From: UBA8904 sp035448625
GTDB lineage: Bacteria; Desulfobacterota; Syntrophia; Syntrophales; Smithellaceae
Direction: 5' to 3'
DNA: 19,814 nt
NCBI GenBank assembly: GCA_035448625.1
Contig: DAOTJI010000050.1
Coordinates: 1-19,814 of the forward strand
Positions 7,770-15,149 of this stretch are shown in pieces. The notes beneath the pieces are model-generated. The model was given only the letters and a program-made list of their open reading frames with translations. It was not told the origin of the DNA and made no database searches. A program made the translations under genes and the position numbers. Every line of letters starts with the position of its first letter. Position 1 is the first letter of the stretch.

Positions 7770-8945
7770 TTAAGATGCCATTTTTCTGATGACATAGGCC
7801 GTGCAGGTTCCGCCGAAGCCGAAGAAGGTGAAGAGATACGCCCCGGCGGCCGCCGGAAGATTTTCCTGCGACGGAGCAAAACCGATTTCGGGATCCGTTT
7901 CGGCAAAGCCGAAACTTTTCGGAATCACGCCTTGGTCCAGACAGGAAAGCCACAGAGCCGTCTCGACCGTCCCGGCCGCGCCCAGTGTGTGGCCGATGAC
8001 GCCCTTGAGCGAAACGACGGGCGGCAGACGATCCCCGAAGACTTTCGCCAACCCCCTTCCCTCGGAAAGATCATTGTCTCTCGTGCCCGTTCCGTGCGCC
8101 TTGACGGCGACAATGTCCCCGGGGTCCGTTCCGGCTTTCAAAAGCGCCCTCGCAACGACGCCCCTGACCATTTCGCCGTCCGTGCCGGCGGAGGTCAGGC
8201 TTCTGTTGTCGTTATACAGATGGCCGCCGGCAAACCAAAAGCCGCTTTGGTCCGCGGCGGCGCTTTCCCCTTCTTCCAGGATCAAGCAGGAGGCCGCCTC
8301 GCCGATCTGCATGCCCATGCGCCGGTTGCAGAAGGGGCGGCACTCGTCCGGATCGTAAAGGAGCAGACTGGCAAAACCCTGAAGGGTCAGATTCAAAAGC
8401 GGTTCAAAGCCGACCACGACGGCCCGCCGGATTCTTTTCTGCGCGATCAGATCCGCCGCCACGACGAGCGCATGTGAACTCGAAACACAGGCCATGCTGA
8501 AGGTTATGGGCAGGCCCCGAATGCCGTATTGCCGGGCGATCACGTCGGCCACCTCACCGGGCCCCCGGTTGCGGCAGACAATCGGCGGCGATTCCTTGCC
8601 GGGATTTTGGCGCACGGATTCGGTAAACTCATGCTCGTTGCGAATGAAAATGCCGCCGGTGGTGCCCACGAGCAGAGCGGATTCGGCAATCTCGGACGCG
8701 GAAAGGCCCCCGCGCTTGAAGGCTTCGGTAATCGACGCATCCAGCATCTTGAGCGACTTTTCCAGGGGATTGCCGTCATCGGGAACTTCAAACGCCTTGA
8801 ACTCCCGGTTGACCAGGTGGGCTGACCCGCAGATTCCCGCCGGGCGGACATCTCCCGCGATCAGACGGCGGGCGCCTTCCGACGCGCCCCACCCCAGGGC
8901 GGTGACGGCGCCCCACCCGCGAATGTGGATATTGCCGTTTTTCAC
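7770..8945 (-). CDS. Beta-ketoacyl-ACP synthase (KAS I/II type, FabF-like)
   Basis: A 391-residue condensing enzyme that joins malonyl-ACP units to a growing acyl chain by decarboxylative Claisen condensation. The full catalytic triad is visible: Cys153 in SMACVSSSHA, His284 in AHGTGT, His319 in GVIGHTLGAAG, plus Lys314. The C-terminal FTFFGFGGTCTAYV strand is the standard end of the fold. It starts with GTG, overlapping the ACP stop by four bases (GTGA), and ends 3 bases before the KS-like gene, so ACP, KS and KS-like protein are translationally coupled. Divergence from housekeeping FabF (S-M-A-C rather than D-T-A-C) and the CLF-like partner point to a secondary lipid or polyene pathway. Confidence 0.93.
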   Translation of the reverse strand: MKNGNIHIRGWGAVTALGWGASEGARRLIAGDVRPAGICGSAHLVNREFKAFEVPDDGNPLEKSLKMLDASITEAFKRGGLSASEIAESALLVGTTGGIFIRNEHEFTESVRQNPGKESPPIVCRNRGPGEVADVIARQYGIRGLPITFSMACVSSSHALVVAADLIAQKRIRRAVVVGFEPLLNLTLQGFASLLLYDPDECRPFCNRRMGMQIGEAASCLILEEGESAAADQSGFWFAGGHLYNDNRSLTSAGTDGEMVRGVVARALLKAGTDPGDIVAVKAHGTGTRDNDLSEGRGLAKVFGDRLPPVVSLKGVIGHTLGAAGTVETALWLSCLDQGVIPKSFGFAETDPEIGFAPSQENLPAAAGAYLFTFFGFGGTCTAYVIRKMAS

Positions 8946-9253
8946 TTTTTCACCTTCGGCGCGGCAAGCACAAAATCAGCCAGCGTATCGAAGTTCTGCA
9001 TCGCCTTTGCGGCCGTGGAAGCGTTTTTCAGCTCCACGCCGAACGTGTAGCGCAGTTCCATCGCGATTTCCATCGCGTCGAGCGAGTCGAGTTTGAGCGG
9101 ACCGGGTCCGCCGATAAACGGCACGTCCGTGGGCACATCCTCGGGCCGGACGTCCCGGATTTCACAGGCCCGAATGACCAGTTCCTTGAGTTTAAAAATG
9201 AGATCCTCCCGCGACGTCACGTTCAGATCCCTGTACGCCTGTTCTAAATCCAT
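8942..9253 (-). CDS. Acyl carrier protein
   Basis: A 103-residue carrier protein. Ser57 in the L-K-L-D-S-L-D-A-M-E-I motif is the site for the 4'-phosphopantetheine arm. Residues 1-15 and the extended PFIGGPGPL loop make it longer than housekeeping AcpP (about 78 residues). A strong Shine-Dalgarno (GGAGGAAGG, 9258-9266) precedes the ATG. The start overlaps the permease stop by 10 bases and the end overlaps the KS start by 4, so it sits inside the operon between export and synthesis genes. It should carry the chain handled by the adjacent KS pair. Confidence 0.92.
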   Translation of the reverse strand: MDLEQAYRDLNVTSREDLIFKLKELVIRACEIRDVRPEDVPTDVPFIGGPGPLKLDSLDAMEIAMELRYTFGVELKNASTAAKAMQNFDTLADFVLAAPKVKK

Positions 9254-10362
9254 CGAACCTTCCTCCCCGCAATATAAAAGCAGATTATCGCAAACAGTGT
9301 CAAGATGATTAACCTGGGCAGGATGGTCCCAAACGCGGCATCCCGCAGAAAGATATCCAGATAGGCCTGATGGGCCCAGAACATCGGTGAGATCATGGCC
9401 AGTTTTTTCATCACCGGCGGCATCACCACGTGCGGCACCATGATGCCGCCGAAGACGCCCATCAAAATCGCGCCCGTCGCCGCCAGCGTGGAAGACTGCT
9501 CGGGCGTTTTGGCCGTCGCCGCCACCAGCACGCCGAAGCCTGTCGTCGCGGCCGCGACCACCAGCGTCACCGGCAGCATGTGCCAGGGGTGCGCCCCCGC
9601 GTGAAACGCCGGGGTAATAAAGCGGGACATGACAAAAATCCCCACCAGCATCATCAGCGCAAACTGAATCACGTTGATCAGGTAATAGGGGATGATTTTG
9701 CCCAGCGTCACCAGGTTCGCGGACACCGGATAGGTGAAGAGACGCTGAAGCGTTCCGTCTTTCTTTTCCCTCAGGAAACCGACGGACATGGGAATGGCAA
9801 TAAAAAACATCGCGAAAATGGCGTAGGCCGGTACCGTCTGCTGCAAGGGCGTGGGCAGCTCCCGGTTGGGCCCGCTTCGCTCGACGACCAGGCCGGCCAC
9901 CACCGCTTCCAGATGGTCGACGCCCATGACAACTTCCACGGTGAGGGACGTGACGAGCGAACGGGCGGCGATTCGATAGCTCGCGTCCATCACGGGATCG
10001 AAGCAGATTTCCACCGGCCGGTCTCCCTCTTCGAAACCCGGGGGAATCGTCACGACGGCCTGCGCTATTCCTTCGGCAAAGATTCTATCCACATCCGCAT
10101 CAGCCGGTTTTTCGACCGGCACGATCAGCGGATGGGCCTTGATTTTTCCCTCCAGAAGCCTGGCCTGGGGAGATCGGCTCTGGTTGTCCACCGCCATCGG
10201 AATCTTCCGTCCGATCAGTTTGTCCGCCCAGACGCCTTCCAGCGCCAGCGACATGAAGAAAATCAGAGCCACCGGCATCAGGAAAAGAAGCAGGATGGTC
10301 TGCCGGTCGCGGATCAGCACCAGCATTTCCTTGCGGACCAGTTCTATCAGCTGTCGGTACAT
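9244..10362 (-). CDS. ABC-2 type transporter permease
   Basis: A 372-residue permease of the YhhJ/YbhR (ABC2_membrane_3) type. A first membrane helix near residues 22-42 is followed by a periplasmic domain of about 130 residues, then five or so helices in the second half. The FLREKKDGTLQRLFTYPVS coupling-helix region after the second helix is typical of the family. I place the start at the ATG at 10362; a TTG at 10365 would add one residue, and a GGGGGT lies upstream. It pairs with the ATPase gene upstream, forming an exporter whose genes run directly into the ACP and KS, so the cargo is probably the pathway product or a precursor lipid. Confidence 0.9.
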   Translation of the reverse strand: MYRQLIELVRKEMLVLIRDRQTILLLFLMPVALIFFMSLALEGVWADKLIGRKIPMAVDNQSRSPQARLLEGKIKAHPLIVPVEKPADADVDRIFAEGIAQAVVTIPPGFEEGDRPVEICFDPVMDASYRIAARSLVTSLTVEVVMGVDHLEAVVAGLVVERSGPNRELPTPLQQTVPAYAIFAMFFIAIPMSVGFLREKKDGTLQRLFTYPVSANLVTLGKIIPYYLINVIQFALMMLVGIFVMSRFITPAFHAGAHPWHMLPVTLVVAAATTGFGVLVAATAKTPEQSSTLAATGAILMGVFGGIMVPHVVMPPVMKKLAMISPMFWAHQAYLDIFLRDAAFGTILPRLIILTLFAIICFYIAGRKVRWI

Positions 10363-10389
10363 CAAATGACTTTCACCCCCGACAAAATC

Positions 10390-10514
10390 ACAAAAACGGA
10401 TTATTCAAAGCAGAACGAGGCGGCAAGGAGCAGGTCCCGCAGGCGTATGGCCAATACGTCAAGGACGCCTGCGACGCCGCCAACAAAGTTATGCGCAGAA
10501 GAATCCGTTTTTGT
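10390..10514. repeat. 125-bp foldback sequence between the ABC genes
   Basis: A nested imperfect inverted repeat fills the gap between ATPase stop and permease start. Outer arms are a perfect 13 bp, ACAAAAACGGATT/AATCCGTTTTTGT (10390-10402 with 10502-10514). Then come GGCGGC/GCCGCC (10419-10424 with 10476-10481), GCAGGCGT/ACGCCTGC (10439-10446 with 10465-10472) and an inner CGTAT/ATACG (10444-10448 with 10454-10458) that competes with it. The right arm ends just before the ATPase stop codon. It could be a MITE-like repeat or an intercistronic RNA structure that tunes permease expression. Confidence 0.7.
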
Positions 10515-10515
10515 C

Positions 10516-11235
10516 CTAAGGATCGCGCAGCCCCCTTCCCGTCTTCTTCAGGAAAAATTCTTCCAGATTGTCAATATCGGACATCCGGCCGTCATAAATC
10601 CGTTCACCCCGGTCCAGAAGCGTGAGACCGGAGCACAGGCGCTGGGCCTCTTCCATCATATGCGTGCACAGCAAAACCGTGACGCCCTGCCCGTTGAGCT
10701 CCGCCAGCGTCTCATACAAGTTGTTCCGGCTTTGAGGATCGACGCCCGCCGAGGGTTCATCCAGCAGCAGAAGCTTTGGGGAGTGCAGAAGCGCCGCCGC
10801 CAGATTGAGGCGCCTCAGCATGCCGCCGGAAAAAGTCGCCACGGCCGCCTCGGAATAGTCCGCGAGGCCCGTTTTTTCGAGCGCCCATTCCGAGCGCAGA
10901 GCGATTTGCTCCTTGGACATCCCCGCCATCGCACCGAAAAAACGCAGATTCTCCCGCGCGGTCAAAGACGGGTAAAGGGATATCGGTTGCGGCGCGCACC
11001 CGATCAACGAAAGAGCCTTTGCGTCGGGCATTGGAAGTCCGTACACGGACACCCCGCCGGACTGTCCCCGAAGCTGCCCGGTAATGATCCGCATCAGCGT
11101 CGATTTCCCCGCGCCGTTGGGCCCCAGGAGCGCGTGCATTTGCCCGTCCGCGACGGCCATGGAAAAATCCCGAAGCGCCGGAGCGGACGATCCGTCGTAT
11201 CGAAAAGTCACCGAAGAAATGTCCAGTGCGTTCAT
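10516..11235 (-). CDS. ABC transporter ATP-binding protein
   Basis: A 239-residue nucleotide-binding subunit with every motif intact: Walker A GPNGAGKST (38-46), Q-loop Gln83, signature FSGGM (135-139), Walker B LLLLDEP (155-161) and switch His192. It belongs to the DrrA/CcmA-like ABC-2 exporter group. It overlaps the BtrH_N gene by 4 bases (ATGA) and precedes the permease, from which it is separated by the foldback sequence. It powers the adjacent permease. As an ABC-2 system without a large periplasmic adaptor gene beside it in this window, it more likely moves a lipid or small molecule than a protein. Confidence 0.94.
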   Translation of the reverse strand: MNALDISSVTFRYDGSSAPALRDFSMAVADGQMHALLGPNGAGKSTLMRIITGQLRGQSGGVSVYGLPMPDAKALSLIGCAPQPISLYPSLTARENLRFFGAMAGMSKEQIALRSEWALEKTGLADYSEAAVATFSGGMLRRLNLAAALLHSPKLLLLDEPSAGVDPQSRNNLYETLAELNGQGVTVLLCTHMMEEAQRLCSGLTLLDRGERIYDGRMSDIDNLEEFFLKKTGRGLRDP

Positions 11236-12266
11236 GCCTTGAGCTTTCCCGCCGCCAGAGACAAATCCTTGAAAAGCTGCTCCTCGCGCCCGGCGCAGAC
11301 CAGCATCAGCGCCCCCGCCTTTTCAAAGGTCTCTTCCGCCTGCCCGCGCTGCTTGATGATGCGAGCGGAGACGACAGCGAATTCCCGCCAGATGTCGCCG
11401 ATGGCCGTCATTTCGCCGGATAAACGGGCAAGCTCCTCCGAAGCGAAGAGTTCGGCGGCTTCCTGAAGAAACGCCGCGTACATATAACGGAATCCTGCGC
11501 CGCCCGTGCCCACTTCTTCCTGCATCCGGACCACGCTGGACAACTCGCGGCAGGCCCCCATGAAACCCAGCTTCTCGGGGCTGCGAATGATCTTTTTGGC
11601 CAGGTAGCGCATTCCCCGGATGCCGAAAATGGGCACGGGAATTTTCAGCATCATGTTGCAGGTGTCTTTCATGCCCTTGAGGCCGGCCGAGCGCAGATCG
11701 GGATCGGGGTTGACGGATTGGGGATAGTACATAAACCCTCTCGGCTCGAGCGGACCGTGCGCAAACCTTGCCCTTTCCAGATCTTCCGCGGAACAATCCA
11801 CCGGCTCCTCCAGCATCGGGTCGCTGACGCGGAAACCGTTTTCGATCTCATGCAGAACAACGATGTTATGGCCGTTGAACTGAAAGCGGAACCGGTTGGG
11901 GAAATAGGAAAGCCAGTAGATATTGGTGGTCAGCCCGACAATCTGGCCGGTCGCGAGGACGCGCCTCAGTTCGTCCATTCCCTTTTGCGGTTTGCGAAAC
12001 CGCGCGGTTTTGAATTTGCCGCCGAGGCGCTTGGCGGATTTGCGGAAAACGGCCCCGGGCTGGGAGCGAAATGTGCTGATCGTCACGCCGGCCATCTTCA
12101 CAAACGGCAGGTGGCCGAAAAAAATGCCGCTGCCGATGCCGAAAACCATCGGCTCGGAGATTTCCACGCCTTTGTCGCGAAACAGTGCGGCGGTAACGCC
12201 GCTCTCACAGTGCGCGGAATGAACGTGCACAAAGGGTTTCCCGGCTGCGGTGACTTCCGTAGTCAT
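11232..12266 (-). CDS. BtrH N-terminal domain protein (DUF4872-like)
   Basis: A 344-residue protein with the BtrH_N signature at its start: H16-S-A-H-C20-E-S-G followed by E-I-S-E-P-M-V-F-G-I-G-S-G-I. Further on, GHNIVVLHEIENGFRVSDP matches the second conserved strand with its His. BtrH of butirosin biosynthesis moves an acyl side chain from a carrier protein to the antibiotic, and the fold is cysteine-peptidase-like with Cys20 as probable nucleophile. With an ACP four genes away, an acyl-transfer role from ACP is a reasonable inference. The start is the ATG at 12266, set by GGAGGGG 8 bases upstream; an in-frame extension to 12374 overlaps the previous gene and is rejected. Its stop overlaps the ATPase start (ATGA). 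Confidence 0.78.
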   Translation of the reverse strand: MTTEVTAAGKPFVHVHSAHCESGVTAALFRDKGVEISEPMVFGIGSGIFFGHLPFVKMAGVTISTFRSQPGAVFRKSAKRLGGKFKTARFRKPQKGMDELRRVLATGQIVGLTTNIYWLSYFPNRFRFQFNGHNIVVLHEIENGFRVSDPMLEEPVDCSAEDLERARFAHGPLEPRGFMYYPQSVNPDPDLRSAGLKGMKDTCNMMLKIPVPIFGIRGMRYLAKKIIRSPEKLGFMGACRELSSVVRMQEEVGTGGAGFRYMYAAFLQEAAELFASEELARLSGEMTAIGDIWREFAVVSARIIKQRGQAEETFEKAGALMLVCAGREEQLFKDLSLAAGKLKA

Positions 12267-12274
12267 GTAAAGCG

Positions 12275-12281
12275 CCCCTCC
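12275..12281 (-). promoter_or_regulatory. Ribosome binding site fixing the BtrH_N start
   Basis: GGAGGGG on the minus strand lies 8 bases before the ATG at 12266 and just past the stop of the preceding 132-aa gene. It supports the shorter start over the upstream in-frame codon at 12374. Confidence 0.75.
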
Positions 12282-12285
12282 AGAA

Positions 12286-12684
12286 TCAGATTTGCGGAAC
12301 GGTTTTGAGCTCTTCGAGGGTGACGGCCAGCGCTTTGGCGTAGCGTTCCAGAATCGACGGACGCAGTTTGGCAAACACGTCCGGCCGGAAATGCCTTTTC
12401 ACCCTGAAAGCAGCGATGTGCGCCGTTTTTCCCAGAATCTCCGGCGTCATCTGGCGACGCTCCATGTGATAGCAAAGCGGGCTTTTGCCGCCGGCCAGCA
12501 CCGCCTTTCTTGTCGCTTCCAGGCTTGCCGCCATCTCGTCAACGGCCAGGCCGTTGACCACCGCTTCCACCTCCCAGCCGGAACTGGGCACAATTACGTA
12601 TTTCCCCTCGTCATTGAGCGCCCAGCAGGCACGCTTTTTCCCCTCGTAATAGGTGATGTCCTGCGGCACTTCGCGGACGTTCAT
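12286..12684 (-). CDS. Conserved-looking protein of unknown function (132 aa)
   Basis: I do not recognise this family. The product is small and soluble with no signal peptide or membrane helix. An N-terminal half with aromatic strands (Y-Y-E-G-K-K-R-A-C-W-A-L) is followed by a helical C-terminal half. The end, SILERYAKALAVTLEELKTV, resembles the last helices of a Cro/C1-type helix-turn-helix domain, but the recognition-helix region is not convincing. The start is the ATG at 12684, because AAAGGAG (12694-12700) sits 9 bases upstream; a TTG at 12711 in the same frame has no such site. Its stop is 19 bases before the BtrH_N ATG. It may be an accessory or regulator of the BtrH_N step. Confidence 0.7.
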   Translation of the reverse strand: MNVREVPQDITYYEGKKRACWALNDEGKYVIVPSSGWEVEAVVNGLAVDEMAASLEATRKAVLAGGKSPLCYHMERRQMTPEILGKTAHIAAFRVKRHFRPDVFAKLRPSILERYAKALAVTLEELKTVPQI

Positions 12685-12693
12685 TCTCCAAAG

Positions 12694-12700
12694 CTCCTTT
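12694..12700 (-). promoter_or_regulatory. Ribosome binding site of the 132-aa gene
   Basis: AAAGGAG on the minus strand, 9 bases before the ATG at 12684. It falls inside the longer TTG-initiated frame, which argues that the ATG is the real start. Confidence 0.65.
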
Positions 12701-12772
12701 AAAGATTTCAATGCCTTTTTATACTAATTCCCCCCCGGTGCAAAGCAAATTCTGCCCGGCGTCGCTCTTCTT

Positions 12773-13654
12773 TTACCGGATGATTTTTTCACCGAGAAAC
12801 GGCTCGAAGTGATGCCACTCGAAGGGATGCGCCGCGGCAAAGCGCGCCAGGTCGTCCGCGTAAGCCTGCGCGGATTCCTGCACCGTTTTCTTCCTTTCGG
12901 CGCGGGACGCCGCCGCCACCTTCCGTCCTTTAGAAACCTGCACGTGGTAGTGGCCCGGCGCTTTTTCATGGACAAAAAACGTCATCAGCGGCGCGCCGCT
13001 CATGAGCGCAAACAGATGAGGCGTGTCCGGAAGGCGGACCCTGTGTCCCAGAAAATCGACCTCCACCCAGGTCTGTTCTCCCCAGAGGCGGTCGCCCGCC
13101 ATGGAAACGATGCCCCCTTCGCGCAGAAAGCCGACGCCTTCCAGCAGCGCGAAGGGAGACTTTTCCTTCTCATCGGTCGTCACGATCCGGATGCCCGCTT
13201 CGGCCAGTTTTTCCTTCTGCAGCTTTTCGATCTGTTCCTTGTGCTTGGCGCCAAGATAAAGCATGACCGGCAGGCCTTTTTCCTGGAGCTTCTGCGCGGC
13301 AAGCTCCCAGTTGCCGATGTGCGACATCACCACAATCGCGCCGGTTTTTTGAGCTACGGCCTCATCCAGATGCTGCCAGCCCTCGCGGGTGAACTTCGCC
13401 TCCTCGGCCGCCCAGGGAATGAAGCGGTGGACGTAGACGCCCGTGAAGTTGTGAAACTGCTTCCAGACGCAGTACAGGTGATGTCGAAAGCTTCGCCCCG
13501 GCAAAAGCGCCCGGTAAAACCGAAGGCTGTCCCGAACGCGACCCGGAAACAAAAAGAAGTACCCCGTCGCGATGCACCACGAAAAGATCCGGAAAAACCA
13601 CAGGCCCAGCCGGTGGGACAGGAAAAGCGCGACTTTATAAAATATTTTCTTCAT
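12773..13654 (-). CDS. LpxL/HtrB-family lysophospholipid acyltransferase
   Basis: A 293-residue inner-membrane acyltransferase. A hydrophobic N-terminal anchor (about residues 6-36) is followed by the H112-I-G-N-W-E117 catalytic motif (HX4E), a GDRLWGE block where family members carry the acceptor-binding G-D-R, and the family C-terminal end H-P-F-E-W-H-H-F-E-P-F. LpxL/HtrB enzymes add secondary acyl chains to lipid A from acyl-ACP. Relatives sit in aryl-polyene and related clusters, where they are thought to place the chain on a lipid anchor. Here it lies upstream of the 132-aa/BtrH_N/ABC/ACP/KS run and is probably the first gene of that transcript, since the gene before it is on the opposite strand. 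No convincing promoter is seen in 13655-13740. Confidence 0.88.
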   Translation of the reverse strand: MKKIFYKVALFLSHRLGLWFFRIFSWCIATGYFFLFPGRVRDSLRFYRALLPGRSFRHHLYCVWKQFHNFTGVYVHRFIPWAAEEAKFTREGWQHLDEAVAQKTGAIVVMSHIGNWELAAQKLQEKGLPVMLYLGAKHKEQIEKLQKEKLAEAGIRIVTTDEKEKSPFALLEGVGFLREGGIVSMAGDRLWGEQTWVEVDFLGHRVRLPDTPHLFALMSGAPLMTFFVHEKAPGHYHVQVSKGRKVAAASRAERKKTVQESAQAYADDLARFAAAHPFEWHHFEPFLGEKIIR

Positions 13655-13743
13655 CGAATTCCCGAATCGCAGGCCAAATGTAATTTCCTATTCCGTGTCT
13701 TTCTTTAAATGCAATTCCCCCAATTTATCAACCTATAAAACCT

Positions 13744-13773
13744 TTGACAGGACAAACCATTTTCGGCTATATT
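13744..13773 (+). promoter_or_regulatory. Sigma70 promoter of the DUF4143 ATPase gene
   Basis: An exact -35 TTGACA (13744-13749) and a TATATT -10 (13768-13773, 5/6) are separated by 18 bases. Transcription should start near 13780, some 30 bases before the proposed ATG. The -10 lies wholly inside the left arm of the palindrome, a classic repressor layout. Confidence 0.75.
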
Positions 13774-13799
13774 GCAATCGAACTGCAATATAGCCGAAA
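13761..13799. promoter_or_regulatory. 16-bp perfect palindrome, probable operator
   Basis: TTTCGGCTATATTGCA (13761-13776) is repeated inverted at 13784-13799 with a 7-base centre. The left arm covers the -10 and the right arm ends where the Shine-Dalgarno begins (AAAGG, 13797-13801). Transcription is predicted to start in the centre, so the mRNA would lack the left arm. The palindrome therefore works better as a DNA binding site than as an RNA hairpin. Confidence 0.72.
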
Positions 13800-13810
13800 G
13801 GATCATGGCG

Positions 13811-15037
13811 ATGATGTACTATACCAGAACACTGGAAAAGTATTTCCTGCAAGCGGCCCATCAGTTTCCCGTATCTCTGGTGACCGGCGCCCGGCAAGTG
13901 GGTAAGACCACGTTCCTGCAGCATTTAACCGGCAACAACAGAACCTATGTCACGCTGGATGATCCGCTGGTATTGAATCTTGCCAAAAACGATCCGGCTC
14001 TTTTCATGCAGCGCTTTCCCGCACCTCTTTTGATTGACGAAATTCAGTACGCTCCGGAATTGCTTCCTTATATCAAGATGGAATCCGACCGGAATCGTAA
14101 AACCGGTCTTTTCTGGCTGACCGGTTCACAGCATTTTCATTTGATGAAAGGGGTTTCGGAATCACTTGCCGGACGCGTCGGCATCGTCCGACTGCTGGGC
14201 TTTTCCCGCCGCGAACAATCCGGCGAGGGGGAAACATCCACACCTTTCCTCCCCTCTTCCCGGGAGATCGCCAAACGATTGAAGTCCGGTGTCGCTTTGA
14301 CGCTCAAGGACATCTTCAACATGATCTGGCGCGGCTCCTTTCCGGCTATCGCCGTTTCGAAAAGCAGCGATCGTGATTTGTTCTATCATTCTTATGTCCA
14401 AACCTACCTTCAGCGCGACGTCCGGGATCTGGCGCGAGTCGGCGATGAAATGGCCTTCCTGAAATTCCTCCGTGCGGCTGCCGCGCGAACAGGACAGATG
14501 CTGAACCTTGCCGATATGGCGCGGGATGTGGATGTCGCGTACAATACCGCCAAAAGCTGGCTTTCCATTCTGCAGGCATCCGGTCTGGTTTACCTGCTGG
14601 AACCTTATTTCACGAATGTCACCAAACGGCTGGTCAAAACGCCTAAACTCTATTTTCTGGATACCGGCTTGTGTACATGGCTGACCGAATGGTCAAGCCC
14701 GGAAACCCTGGAAGCGGGCGCTTTCTCCGGAGCAATTCTGGAGACCTGGATTTTTGTGGAAATTCTCAAATCATGGCTGCACAACGGGCAGACGCCGCCT
14801 TTCTATTTCTATCGGGACAAAGACGGCAAAGAAATCGACCTGCTGATCATTCGCGACAACACGATTTACCCCCTGGAATTCAAGAAAACATCATCGCCGG
14901 ACAAAAGAACCGTCCAGCATTTCACCCTGCTGGAAAAATTGAATATGAAAGTCGGCGGGGGCGGTGTGGTTTGTCTGGCAGCTCAATCTCTGCCGATCAC
15001 GGAGAGGGTTTCCTCAATACCGGTCAGTGCGATTTAG
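13811..15037 (+). CDS. AAA_14/DUF4143-type ATPase
   Basis: A 408-residue ATPase. GARQVGKTT (residues 26-34) is Walker A and LLIDE (73-77) Walker B, with a sensor-like FWLTGSQ strand. A winged-helix-like segment with LADMARDVDVAYNTAKSWL lies in the middle. The DUF4143 C-terminal half carries E-I-D-L-L-I ... Y-P-L-E-F-K, which looks like a PD-(D/E)xK nuclease-fold core. Function is unknown for the family; members are common single-gene accessory elements, often strain-variable. I take the ATG at 13811 because AAAGG ends 9 bases upstream; ATGs at 13805 and 13814 are possible, and a TTG at 13772 falls inside the palindrome before the predicted transcript start. It is the only plus-strand gene within the biosynthetic cluster and has its own promoter and terminator, which suggests late insertion. 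Confidence 0.88.
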   Translation: MMYYTRTLEKYFLQAAHQFPVSLVTGARQVGKTTFLQHLTGNNRTYVTLDDPLVLNLAKNDPALFMQRFPAPLLIDEIQYAPELLPYIKMESDRNRKTGLFWLTGSQHFHLMKGVSESLAGRVGIVRLLGFSRREQSGEGETSTPFLPSSREIAKRLKSGVALTLKDIFNMIWRGSFPAIAVSKSSDRDLFYHSYVQTYLQRDVRDLARVGDEMAFLKFLRAAAARTGQMLNLADMARDVDVAYNTAKSWLSILQASGLVYLLEPYFTNVTKRLVKTPKLYFLDTGLCTWLTEWSSPETLEAGAFSGAILETWIFVEILKSWLHNGQTPPFYFYRDKDGKEIDLLIIRDNTIYPLEFKKTSSPDKRTVQHFTLLEKLNMKVGGGGVVCLAAQSLPITERVSSIPVSAI

Positions 15038-15106
15038 CAAGAAAGACTGTCGGAACCCGCTTGAAACAGGAAATCCTCAAATGTTCATCCGGCGTTTTGT
15101 CATCGG

Positions 15107-15142
15107 AGGCAATCGGTGCAAGGTTTGCACCGGTTGCCTTTT
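15107..15142 (+). terminator. Hairpin terminator of the DUF4143 gene
   Basis: A 15-bp stem with a single G-T pair (15107-15121 with 15125-15139) and a 3-base loop is followed by TTT, continuing the T that ends the stem. It begins 70 bases after the ATPase stop. The T-run is short, so efficiency is uncertain. For the minus-strand ligase, whose stop is at 15150, the same hairpin lacks a T-tract. Confidence 0.6.
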
Positions 15143-15149
15143 CATGCCG

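Noticed and set aside
9430..11466. 678-codon open frame on the plus strand
   Set aside because: It runs antisense across both ABC genes and the foldback sequence; the product is Arg/His/Gln-rich without domains.
12267..12374. N-terminal extension of the BtrH_N protein
   Set aside because: It overlaps the preceding gene, is Arg/Lys/Ser-rich unlike the family N-terminus, and a strong ribosome binding site supports the ATG at 12266.
13772..13810. TTG-initiated start of the DUF4143 ATPase
   Set aside because: The TTG lies within the promoter -10/palindrome, upstream of the predicted transcript start.
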